From an uncultured Erysipelotrichaceae bacterium (GTDB taxonomy: Bacteria; Bacillota_I; Bacilli_A; Erysipelotrichales; Erysipelotrichaceae): a stretch of DNA of 39,245 bases. Positions 23,339 through 30,383 of the stretch are shown here, piece by piece. The notes under the pieces are model-generated. The model ran no database searches. It was not told the origin of the DNA and saw only the letters and a list, made by a program, of their open reading frames with translations. The translations under genes were made by a program, and so were the position numbers. The stretch is taken from contig CAMVGT010000017.1 of the NCBI GenBank assembly GCA_947167125.1, forward strand, positions 1 through 39,245. Reading direction: 5' to 3'. Each line of letters begins with the position of its first letter. Within the stretch, counting starts at the first letter, position 1.

Positions 23339-23770
23339 ATGACAAAATTTGTAAAGGGCATTCTGGCTGGCACTATGGCTCTGACACTTGCCGCATGTTC
23401 AAACTCTTCTGCAGCTGATGAACAGCCCAAGGAAGAAACACCGGCAGAAACAGCAGAAACAGAAACAGCGGAAGCTGAAACAGCAGTTGCTGCGTACAAG
23501 TTCACAAACAACACAGGCGAGACAGTCAAGCTCTCCGTTACCAACAACGAAGGCAAGCTCGACGCGTTCGAAAAGGAACTCAAGGACGGCGAATCCGCTT
23601 CTGTTGAATACGGCGAAGTCGACGCATCCCTGAGCTTCACAGTTCTCTATACAACAGAGAGCGGCCGCGAAGGAAAGTTCGAAACTCTCCATGCGGAAGA
23701 AGCGAACATCAGCCTGCTGAAGGAAGACGATATGACCGGTTCCACACCGCTCGCATTCGTCATGGAATAA
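23339..23770 (+). CDS. Small lipoprotein, unknown function
   Basis: 143 residues from the ATG at 23339 (GGAAAGGAAG upstream). A type II signal peptide ends in LAAC (Cys20), followed by a Glu/Thr/Ala repeat linker (units of AET) to about residue 50, then a beta-rich domain: YKFTNNTGETVKLSVTNNEG, LKDGESASVEYGEVD, FTVLYTTESGREGKFETL. The domain looks immunoglobulin-like and ends with a well-formed strand. No close family known to me. The linker resembles those of the flavodoxin and aldo/keto reductase lipoproteins in this window. Confidence 0.85.
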   Translation: MTKFVKGILAGTMALTLAACSNSSAADEQPKEETPAETAETETAEAETAVAAYKFTNNTGETVKLSVTNNEGKLDAFEKELKDGESASVEYGEVDASLSFTVLYTTESGREGKFETLHAEEANISLLKEDDMTGSTPLAFVME

Positions 23771-23792
23771 TCATTGTCTGATGAATCTTTTG

Positions 23793-23822
23793 CAGATCCT
23801 TTGAAAAAAGGGTCTGTTTTTT
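23793..23822 (+). terminator. Intrinsic terminator
   Basis: CAGATCCTTT-GAAA-AAAGGGTCTG stem of 10 bp (one G-U pair) followed by T6. Confidence 0.92.
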
Positions 23823-23833
23823 CTTTTCTGCCC

Positions 23834-23860
23834 AAAAGAAAAGAAGCGGGCAGCTGCTTC
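23834..23860 (-). terminator. Weak intrinsic terminator of HD-domain gene
   Basis: Minus strand: GAAGC-AGCTGCCC-GCTTC followed by TTTTCTTTT, overlapping the stop. Confidence 0.5.
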
Positions 23861-24362
23861 AGATTTCTTCAAACATCACATCAAGCATCCGTTTTCCGCA
23901 TTCTGTCACAAACAGATTGTTTTCGGCATTGAGGATTGCCTGATACTTCACGCTGCTTTCAAACAGATTGACCAGGAAGTCAGCTTCCACCAGAATCTGC
24001 CAGTCCATTCCGTCAATTCCCTGATAGGTATGATGATGGCCGACCAGGTAACAGATTCTTTCAATCTCTGCGTCCGTATAGCCGCCGGTTTCCTCCAGCA
24101 TTTTTTTGGCGAATGCGGGTCCTTCCTTTTCCTGCAGCTTTCCGTTTTCCGAACCGTATTTTTCAAGGGCAGGGCGGATGCCGATCTCATGGACAAGGGC
24201 CGCGCTTTCCAGAATATAAAGGGTTTCTTCATCCAGTCCTTCTTCGATGCCGATGGTTCTGGCAAAGGAATGAACCTTGAGAAAATGCTGGATGCGCTTC
24301 GGCGATCCGTGATCGAATTCCATCATCGCTTTCACAAGTTTGGCATACTGTCTGTTTTCCAT
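23859..24362 (-). CDS. HD-superfamily hydrolase with HE in place of HD
   Basis: 167 residues from the ATG at 24362 (GAGGAG upstream). The HD pattern is His31 (KVHSFA), His58-Glu59 in ALVHEIG, His109/110 in VGHHHTYQ and Asp128 in EADFLVN. The central Asp of the HD pair is Glu, an uncommon change that leaves a potential metal ligand. Similar small HD proteins hydrolyse nucleotides or phosphate esters in the cytosol; the substrate is unknown. It lies 11 bases after the Sm-like gene in a two-gene operon. Confidence 0.85.
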   Translation of the reverse strand: MENRQYAKLVKAMMEFDHGSPKRIQHFLKVHSFARTIGIEEGLDEETLYILESAALVHEIGIRPALEKYGSENGKLQEKEGPAFAKKMLEETGGYTDAEIERICYLVGHHHTYQGIDGMDWQILVEADFLVNLFESSVKYQAILNAENNLFVTECGKRMLDVMFEEI

Positions 24363-24373
24363 GATTTCTCCTC

Positions 24374-24826
24374 TCAGTATCCGCATGCCTTCAGCATTTC
24401 CCCGGCTTCCAGCATGATCCTTTCACTCGGCACGGTATCGCGCAGCTGCCGCAGAATTGCGGCAGTATCATTGTACCAGCGCGGCCTGTTTCTGTTTTCC
24501 GCATACATCACGGTTTTCAGAAAAGCCATCATCCGCAGTACATATTCTTCTTCTTCGCACAGCAGGAATTCTTCAATCAGTTCAATGCCCGCTTCAGCCG
24601 CTTCCTTTTCAAGTTCACCGTACGGACCTGTATATTCTTCAATTCTTTTCACATCGGAAATATTGCTGCTGTAAAAAACAAAACAGCAGAGTTGCAGACA
24701 TTCTTCAAAGACACCGTATTCGTGTTCGCAGTATTCAGCAGACTGCCATTCACCGATGCCTTCATATTTTCTGCCGTCTCTGTCTGTCAGCAGGATTCGT
24801 TTTCCGTCAAATTGTTTCAGATCCAT
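24374..24826 (-). CDS. Sm-like-fold N-terminal domain protein
   Basis: 150 residues from the ATG at 24826; the frame is open further upstream but GGAG sits five bases before this ATG. The first 45 residues (FDGKRILLTDRDGRKYEGIG, then an acidic CEHEYGVFEECLQL) match the Sm-like barrel often found in small Bacillota proteins (F-x-G-K-x-V-x-x-x-x-x-D-G-x-x-x-x-G). The rest is helical and acidic (LEKEAAEAGIELIEEFLLCE). RNA binding is possible but not shown. First gene of a pair with the HD-domain gene, divergent from phzF-like. Confidence 0.65.
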   Translation of the reverse strand: MDLKQFDGKRILLTDRDGRKYEGIGEWQSAEYCEHEYGVFEECLQLCCFVFYSSNISDVKRIEEYTGPYGELEKEAAEAGIELIEEFLLCEEEEYVLRMMAFLKTVMYAENRNRPRWYNDTAAILRQLRDTVPSERIMLEAGEMLKACGY

Positions 24827-24863
24827 ATATGCTCCATATAACGTGCATGCTGTATATGAGCAG

Positions 24864-24892
24864 ATTATAGCTGATTTTCTTTCTGTTGCCAA
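24864..24892 (-). promoter_or_regulatory. Sigma-A promoter of Sm-like/HD operon
   Basis: Minus strand: TTGGCA (24892-24887), 17-base spacer, TATAAT (24869-24864). Near consensus. Its -35 overlaps that of the divergent promoter. Confidence 0.8.
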
Positions 24893-24915
24893 AAGCGGAA
24901 GACTGAGGATACCAT
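24886..24915 (+). promoter_or_regulatory. Candidate promoter of PhzF-family gene
   Basis: TTGCCA (24886-24891), 18-base spacer, TACCAT (24910-24915). The -35 uses nearly the same bases as the divergent one, so the two polymerases would compete. Confidence 0.55.
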
Positions 24916-24941
24916 AAGCAGGAAAGAAAGAAGGAACCATT

Positions 24942-25724
24942 ATGAAGCAGTACATTGTCGATGCTTTTACAGATACACCGTTTTCCGGCAATCCGGCCGC
25001 AGTCTGCGTGATGGACAAATGGCCGAAAGAAGAATCCATGAAGAAGCTGGCACTGGAAAACAATCTTTCCGAAACCGCATTTATTGTCAAAGAAGAAAAC
25101 GGATATCATCTGCGCTGGTTTACACCGGAAACAGAAGTGGAACTGTGCGGACATGCCACCCTGGCAAGCGCGTCTGTGATTCTGAATCAGATCGAACCTG
25201 GAGCTGACAGTGTGACATTCCATACAATGAGCGGAGATCTTCATGTGAAAAGAAACGGTGCATTTTATGAAATGAACTTCCCGGTTTATGAACTGAAAGA
25301 AATCCCGGTCAGTAATGATATGGAAAAAGCATTCGGCATCCGTCCGGTCAAAGCCATTCTGGGACTGGATCTTGTCTGTGTCTTTGAATCGGAAGAACAG
25401 GTCCGCAATATGAATCCGGATCCGGAACTGCTAAAAAAGATTGAAGGAAGAATCCAGAATGCGACCGCAGAAGGAAAAGAAACCGATTGTGTTTCCAGAA
25501 GCTTCTGTTCCAAACTCGGCATTATTGAAGATCCGGTATGCGGCTCTGCCCATTGCGCAATCGCGCCGTACTGGGCAGATCAGCTTGGCAAAAATGAAAT
25601 CACTGCATACCAGGCTTCCGGAAGGGGAGGCCTGCTGAAATGCCGCATCGAAGAAAACCAGAGGATCACAATCAGCGGACAGGCGGTACTTGTTGCCATA
25701 AGTGATATTATCGCGGAGCTTTGA
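24942..25724 (+). CDS. PhzF-family isomerase
   Basis: 260 residues, full length. It shows both mirrored halves of the PhzF fold: YIVDAFTDTPFSGNPAAVCV at the start, NNLSETAFIV with the catalytic Glu44, RWFTPETEVELCGHATLAS, then in the second half DCVSRSFCSKLGIIEDPVCGSAHCAIAPYW and QASGRGGLL. The enzyme class isomerises or epimerises small metabolites (trans-2,3-dihydro-3-hydroxyanthranilate in phenazine producers); there are no phenazine genes here, so the substrate is unknown. Co-transcribed with the next gene, whose ATG lies right after its stop. Confidence 0.95.
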   Translation: MKQYIVDAFTDTPFSGNPAAVCVMDKWPKEESMKKLALENNLSETAFIVKEENGYHLRWFTPETEVELCGHATLASASVILNQIEPGADSVTFHTMSGDLHVKRNGAFYEMNFPVYELKEIPVSNDMEKAFGIRPVKAILGLDLVCVFESEEQVRNMNPDPELLKKIEGRIQNATAEGKETDCVSRSFCSKLGIIEDPVCGSAHCAIAPYWADQLGKNEITAYQASGRGGLLKCRIEENQRITISGQAVLVAISDIIAEL

Positions 25725-25725
25725 A

Positions 25726-26094
25726 ATGATCAGTGAAGAATCATTCATTCATACATTCATTGTCAGAAACAGACGCGGACGTCTGCTTTATGAACTTGCA
25801 GATCCGAAAAAGCGGCATGCGGCACTGGATCGCTTCTGCCATTCATCCGCAGATCTTCTTGATCCAAAGCATATTGTCTGCACTGTCCGCAGCTTCAAAG
25901 AGATTCCTGCAGAATTTCTGAATCAGGAGGAATGTGTCATCCTGTCACCCGATCCTTCATTCGATCAGAAGAAGATGACTTTTGCGGAAGCTCTTGAAGA
26001 AGCGGATCTCTGCTTTGACGCAATGATCCTGCTATCCAAGCCATACTGTGCCGTCAAAGAAGAATGCCCCGGAAACATCTTTCTGTTAAAGTAA
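25726..26094 (+). CDS. Hypothetical protein coupled to the PhzF gene
   Basis: 122 residues from the ATG at 25726, one base after the PhzF stop, with GGAG nine bases before. Soluble, mixed alpha/beta; distinct stretches are HTFIVRNRRGRLLYELADPKKR and a CVILSPDPSFDQKKM segment. I do not recognise the family. Co-translation with PhzF suggests a linked role, but this is inference. Confidence 0.75.
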   Translation: MISEESFIHTFIVRNRRGRLLYELADPKKRHAALDRFCHSSADLLDPKHIVCTVRSFKEIPAEFLNQEECVILSPDPSFDQKKMTFAEALEEADLCFDAMILLSKPYCAVKEECPGNIFLLK

Positions 26095-26117
26095 AAACGC
26101 GCACATCGGCACGTTTT
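26093..26117. terminator. Bidirectional terminator
   Basis: AAAACGCGC-ACATCG-GCACGTTTT, 9-bp stem with one mismatch, between convergent genes. Confidence 0.65.
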
Positions 26118-26122
26118 GATGT

Positions 26123-26554
26123 TCAGAAATACAATGCCCGGTAAGCGGGTAAGAGAAGAATGATCAGAATGATCACATAGAAGCAGAGCTTCATCAAAGG
26201 AAAGGCATTGATCTTTCCTTTGAGCTTGAACAGAACCGAAGCGATCGAAAACAGATTGAATCCGAACGCAATCGCCCATAATACCGGACTTCCTGCTTTG
26301 AAAATGGAGAATGAAGTCAGTCCCTGCACAATGCCGACCCAGAAGGTAACCCATCCCATTTTTACGGCAAACTTTGTCATCTTTTCTTCAGTATCCAGTT
26401 TCTTTACAAAACTGTCGGAGAGCTCAAGCGGATTGAGTTCTTTTTTTCCGGACGCATACATCAGTCCGGTGACAATGGAAAAGATACAGAGCACGGCATA
26501 GAAGATGCCGCAGAAAATCAAAGGCAGATATTTGAATGGTTCTGATAAGATCAT
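26123..26554 (-). CDS. Small integral membrane protein, unknown
   Basis: 143 residues with four hydrophobic segments (about 8-30, 62-82, 88-108, 118-140) and a charged cytoplasmic loop (SGKKELNPLELSDSFVKKLD). It resembles small DUF3784-like Bacillota membrane proteins in layout, but I cannot confirm that. The start at 26554 has GAGG nine bases upstream; the longer open frame to 26650 runs into the terminator of the operon upstream. Single-gene unit. Confidence 0.7.
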   Translation of the reverse strand: MILSEPFKYLPLIFCGIFYAVLCIFSIVTGLMYASGKKELNPLELSDSFVKKLDTEEKMTKFAVKMGWVTFWVGIVQGLTSFSIFKAGSPVLWAIAFGFNLFSIASVLFKLKGKINAFPLMKLCFYVIILIILLLPAYRALYF

Positions 26555-26608
26555 AAACAGTTTCCTCACTCCACAGATTCTACACCCGATTTCCATGATC
26601 TGCATATG

Positions 26609-26629
26609 AAAAGCGGCAGCGCCGCTTTT
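26609..26629 (-). terminator. Intrinsic terminator of MBL/GH13 operon
   Basis: AAAAGCGGC-AGC-GCCGCTTTT perfect 9-bp stem, 10 bases after the stop of the last operon gene (minus strand). Confidence 0.85.
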
Positions 26630-26639
26630 GAGATAGAGT

Positions 26640-27479
26640 TCAGATTTCAACGGAAGTCAGAGGAATCTGCACGATCATATGAATGTCATGTGCTTCACAA
26701 TACCGAGCCAGTTTATAGAAAACAACTTCCGTCTTTTCGACAACCGGAATCATTCCGGTGACAGGTTTTGTCAAAGGGGAGAAGAAGTTATCCCAATGAA
26801 CCGGAATGACAAGCTTCGGCTCCAGTTTTCCGAGTGTTTCTTCAAAGAATGTCTTTTCCGTTTCCGCATCTGCCTTGGCAAGACCGGCAACCCCAAGGAA
26901 TACGGTATCCGCTTTAAAATGATCCATCTGTCCTTTGATGTAATTGAAGCTCGGACGGATCATGATTTTCTTTCCTTCCGCTTCCACATAGAAATCATAG
27001 GATCCGCCTTCTTTATACTCCCGAAGCTTTGCGTCATTGGGGAGAGGTTCTGTGATCTCTTCGCCAAGATCATTGTTCAGAATGGTCGGCTTGGAATGCA
27101 GGGACGCAATGACAGTGATGGAATAGTTTCCGACATGATAGGTCTGATCCCTTTCAAACTGCACCATCTGGTTTTCCGGCACATCCGATCCTCTTGCGAC
27201 ATTCATCGCGGATCTGGAACCGTAAATCACAGCACCTGTTTTCTTTGCGATATAGGATGCGTCAAGGACATGGTCATGATGTGTATGCGATACAAAGATT
27301 GCCTTTAAGCGGTCGACATGATGCAGCTTCAGCTTTTCATCCACAAGCTCTGTATTCGTCGGACAGCTGCCGCTGATATAAGCTTTTAAAGAAGGTCTTG
27401 TCAGATGGGCGTCAAAGAGAATCTGGTCTGTTCCGTCATCGAACAGAAGGGTGGTTGTCCCGAATGAAGTTACTTTCAT
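26640..27479 (-). CDS. Metallo-beta-lactamase-fold hydrolase (UlaG-like)
   Basis: 279 residues, cytosolic. The MBL zinc motif is SHTHHDH with preceding strand LKAIFV, and later SLHSKPT, KADTVFLGVAG and a final VIPVHWDNF. The start MKVTSFGTTTLLFDDG is the first beta hairpin of the fold. The group resembles UlaG-like lactonases and phosphodiesterases; substrate unknown. AAGGAG precedes the ATG. Third gene of an operon with a GH13 glucosidase (10-base gap) and another MBL-fold protein. Confidence 0.88.
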   Translation of the reverse strand: MKVTSFGTTTLLFDDGTDQILFDAHLTRPSLKAYISGSCPTNTELVDEKLKLHHVDRLKAIFVSHTHHDHVLDASYIAKKTGAVIYGSRSAMNVARGSDVPENQMVQFERDQTYHVGNYSITVIASLHSKPTILNNDLGEEITEPLPNDAKLREYKEGGSYDFYVEAEGKKIMIRPSFNYIKGQMDHFKADTVFLGVAGLAKADAETEKTFFEETLGKLEPKLVIPVHWDNFFSPLTKPVTGMIPVVEKTEVVFYKLARYCEAHDIHMIVQIPLTSVEI

Positions 27480-27489
27480 ATACTGCTCC

Positions 27490-29181
27490 TTACTGCATGT
27501 CAGCTTCCCATACGATTGCCTGGTACGGTTTCAGCCTGACTTTTCTTCCTTTTTGTTCAATTGAATCATAGTTATTGGTCAGTACCTTCGCTTCATCCAG
27601 CCATGAAGGCAGGGTGATTGAAGTGCTGTGCGCGCTGAAGTTTCCCATCACGAAGACTTTTCCTGTATACCATGTGCGCGCATAGGCAATGATCCGGCTG
27701 CTGCTTTTATAATACTCCTGTACGGTGCCTTTCAGAACCGTTTCATTTTCCTTACGGATCTTCAGCAGATTCTGATAGAAACGGTAAACCGAATGTTCAC
27801 TTTCAAGATCCTTTTTGATATTGATTTCCTGATAATTCGGATTCACGCACTGCCATGGCTCACAGCCTTCGTTGAATCCGCCGTTAACGGAATCATCCCA
27901 TGCCATCGGCACTCTGGCATGATCCCGTGCGCCGTATTTGATGAAGCTGAAGGCAAGCTTTGCGGGCATGCCGTAACTGCGCATTAAATCATAGACAAAA
28001 TGGCTGACCGGATCTTTCATTTCATCCATATTTCTGAAATCGCAGTTGGCCAGTCCCGCTTCCTGTCCCATATAGATAAACGGTGTTCCCCAGCCCATAA
28101 AGGTCACAGCCGCCAACATCGTGGCTGCTTCATAGCGGTACTTTTCCGTCGGAATGCCAAAGCGGTTTACACAGCGCGGGTTGTCATGATTTTCCAGTAC
28201 CAGCGTATTCCATCCGTCATAATAATTTTCAATCTGCGGATCGAGCAGACCGCGTTTGAACTGCTTCAGATCAAACGGCTTGCGGAAGAATTTCTTTCCG
28301 GCAATGTTATCGGAATCCAGATGGGTAAAATTGAAGATGGAATCGAGTTCCTGATTATCCTGCTTTACATAGGCCTTCGCGTTTTCTCTGGAAGGATGGA
28401 AGGATTCACCGACCGTGAATGTATCATAATGGGAAAGCGCCTTTTCATTGAGCTCCTTCAGATATTCATGCATACGGGGACCGTCGACATAGAAAGGTGC
28501 GCCTTTCTGGAAAGAATCTTTATTGAAATCATCCTGCACCGGCATGATTTTGGAGAACATATTGAATACATCAAAACGGAAACCGTCCACGCCTTTTTCC
28601 AGCCAGAAATTCAGAATCGAAATAATTTCCTTACGGACTTCAGGATTCTCCCAGTTCAGATCCGCCTGTTCCTTACAGAAAAGATGGAGATAGAATTCAT
28701 CGCTGTCACCGATCTGTTCCCATGCGGAACCGGTGAATGTCGATTCCCAGTTGCACGGCGGAATCAGTTTTCCTTTATCATATTTTCCTTTGCGGATGAT
28801 GTAGTAATCCCGGTAAGGGGAATCAGGAGATGATAAAGCTTCTTTGAACCATGGGTGTTCAATGGATGTATGGTTGATGACCATATCCATGATCACTTTG
28901 AGATTCCTCTGATGGCATTCTTTGAGAAGTTCATCAAAGTCCTCCATCGTTCCGAATTTTTCATCGATTGCACAGTAGTCAGCCACATCATAGCCGTAGT
29001 CATAATCCGGTGAGCGGTAAAGAGGGGAAAACCAGATTGCGTCGACGCCGAGATCCTTAATGTAGTCCAGTTTTGAAATGATACCCGGAATATCTCCCCA
29101 GCCGTCATTATCGGAATCTTTGAAGCTGAACGGATAGACCTGGTAGACGGAAGCGTTTCTGTACCATTGTGTTTTACTCAT
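27490..29181 (-). CDS. GH13 alpha-glucosidase (oligo-1,6-glucosidase type)
   Basis: 563 residues from the ATG at 29181 (AGAGGT upstream). The barrel motifs are present in order: IKDLGVDAIWFSPLYRSP, VIMDMVINHTS (region I), GVDGFRFDVFNMFSK with nucleophile Asp204 (II), FTVGESFHP with acid Glu259 (III), VLENHDNPR with His332-Asp333 (IV). The residue after the nucleophile is Val205, which in this subfamily goes with alpha-1,6 linkages (isomaltose-type) rather than maltose. Cytosolic: no signal peptide. It overlaps the upstream MBL gene by eight bases. No sugar transporter is adjacent. Trehalose-6-phosphate hydrolase is the main alternative. Confidence 0.93.
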   Translation of the reverse strand: MSKTQWYRNASVYQVYPFSFKDSDNDGWGDIPGIISKLDYIKDLGVDAIWFSPLYRSPDYDYGYDVADYCAIDEKFGTMEDFDELLKECHQRNLKVIMDMVINHTSIEHPWFKEALSSPDSPYRDYYIIRKGKYDKGKLIPPCNWESTFTGSAWEQIGDSDEFYLHLFCKEQADLNWENPEVRKEIISILNFWLEKGVDGFRFDVFNMFSKIMPVQDDFNKDSFQKGAPFYVDGPRMHEYLKELNEKALSHYDTFTVGESFHPSRENAKAYVKQDNQELDSIFNFTHLDSDNIAGKKFFRKPFDLKQFKRGLLDPQIENYYDGWNTLVLENHDNPRCVNRFGIPTEKYRYEAATMLAAVTFMGWGTPFIYMGQEAGLANCDFRNMDEMKDPVSHFVYDLMRSYGMPAKLAFSFIKYGARDHARVPMAWDDSVNGGFNEGCEPWQCVNPNYQEINIKKDLESEHSVYRFYQNLLKIRKENETVLKGTVQEYYKSSSRIIAYARTWYTGKVFVMGNFSAHSTSITLPSWLDEAKVLTNNYDSIEQKGRKVRLKPYQAIVWEADMQ

Positions 29182-30025
29182 AAGAAATACCTCTGATTCC
29201 AGTGTACACTCTTTTGAACGCCGGAAAAGAAAAATCCTGCTGTTCTTCAGCAGGACTGCAGGCAATCAAAACTCCAGGGTTTCCCCATCCGAAGGGACCA
29301 GCGCGTTTGATAACTGCTTTTCTTTTTACAAACTTCCGTACATCTGCACGTGGATATACGGCATGGTTGACACTGTCAAGACGCGCTGCGATCACAATTG
29401 CGTCCGGTGCTTTATGACAGATGGTTTCCAGTTCATCAACATCCATGATCAGCCTGCCCCTTGGCGTTTCAGCACCGCAGCAGTTGACCAGTATGATATC
29501 GGGACAGTATGTCTCAAGATTTGTTTCAACACCTTTGTACCAGACAGTATTCCCGGCAATATACAATGTTTTTTCATCATCCGCGTTGACAATAAAGCCG
29601 CTGACTTTTCCCATGCGCTCAGCTACCTCATCATTGTTGCCGTGTCTTCCTTCCACAGGAATAAATGTCACATCTTTAATCTGCATCGGATCTGATTCAA
29701 ACCATTTCACATCCGTAAATCCCATTTTCGTAAGCTTTGCGGCATCTGCTTCATCCTGGGAAATCATCGGCATTTCATCCGGAATGCAATCCTTTGTGAT
29801 GTGATCGGAATGGACATGGCTGATCAGACAGAAATCAACGCCGGAAAGAATTTCTTCCGGGGAGAAGTGAAGATCATTCAAAGGACTTTTCAGACCGCTC
29901 ATTTCCGGGATCACGGTTCTTGCGCACATTCCTGTTCCTTTATTCTGAAACCAGGGATCGACCAGGAAAGTAATATCTTTGATTGTGATTTTGACAGTCG
30001 CGCTGCGGATTTGCTGTATTTTCGT
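29174..30025 (-). CDS. Metallo-beta-lactamase-fold hydrolase with ACG at the expected start
   Basis: The frame holds a complete MBL-fold protein of 283 residues if read from 30025: KIQQIRSATVKITIKDITFL at the start (first beta hairpin), VDPWFQ, then LISHVHSDHITKDC (zinc motif), EGRHGNND, GKVSGFIVNADDEKTLYIAG and DIILVNCCGAE. But the codon where relatives have ATG is ACG (30025-30023). GAGGAAA lies five bases before it, correctly placed. No ATG, GTG or TTG occurs in frame between the upstream TAG and Met33 at 29929, which would remove the first strands. Either ACG is used inefficiently, the gene is a recent start-codon mutant, or there is a base error. First gene of the MBL-GH13-MBL operon. 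Confidence 0.8.
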   Translation of the reverse strand, partial: TKIQQIRSATVKITIKDITFLVDPWFQNKGTGMCARTVIPEMSGLKSPLNDLHFSPEEILSGVDFCLISHVHSDHITKDCIPDEMPMISQDEADAAKLTKMGFTDVKWFESDPMQIKDVTFIPVEGRHGNNDEVAERMGKVSGFIVNADDEKTLYIAGNTVWYKGVETNLETYCPDIILVNCCGAETPRGRLIMDVDELETICHKAPDAIVIAARLDSVNHAVYPRADVRKFVKRKAVIKRAGPFGWGNPGVLIACSPAEEQQDFSFPAFKRVYTGIRGISYE

Positions 30026-30188
30026 TATCGTTTCCTCGCATTTTTGTTTCTATTCTGCCGTTTTCATCAGATGAAAGATATATCCCTTCAATTATGCATA
30101 CAGCGCATAACTGAACATACATATTAAGCAGTCGCTTTATCTGGCTGTCAAAGCTATGATTAATCTGTAAAGAAAGAAGGTAACCGGA

Positions 30189-30383
30189 ATGAAAGTCATT
30201 GCGATCAACGGAAGTGCGAGAAAAAAAGGAAACACATCGATTCTGATTCAGACGGTGTTTGATGAACTGAAAGCGGCCGGGATTGAAACAGAAGAAATCA
30301 GCCTTGCCACAGATAATATCGCTCCGTGCCGTGCCTGCCAGATGGCATATCTTCTGCATGCCCTGCAGCAGGTGAAACAATGA
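30189..30383 (+). pseudogene. Truncated flavodoxin-like NAD(P)H reductase
   Basis: 64 codons encoding the N-terminal third of a flavodoxin-fold reductase: MKVIAINGSARKKGNTSIL (FMN phosphate loop), FDELKAAGIETEEISLA, then NIAPCRAC, where full proteins continue with a second Cys pair and over 100 further residues. Here the sequence leaves the family after AC and stops at TGA, which overlaps the start of the next gene (ATGA). A good ribosome site (GAAAGAAGG) and probable promoter remain, so it is transcribed, and it may serve to drive the reductase lipoprotein. Most likely a deletion remnant. Confidence 0.7.

Noticed and set aside
23440-23500. Repeated GAAACAGC-type units that might be a short repeat array
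   Set aside because: They lie in frame within the linker of the lipoprotein and encode an AET repeat; no spacers or CRISPR layout.
28000-28833. Plus-strand open frame of 277 codons inside the GH13 gene
   Set aside because: Antisense to conserved GH13 motifs; low-complexity reverse translation.
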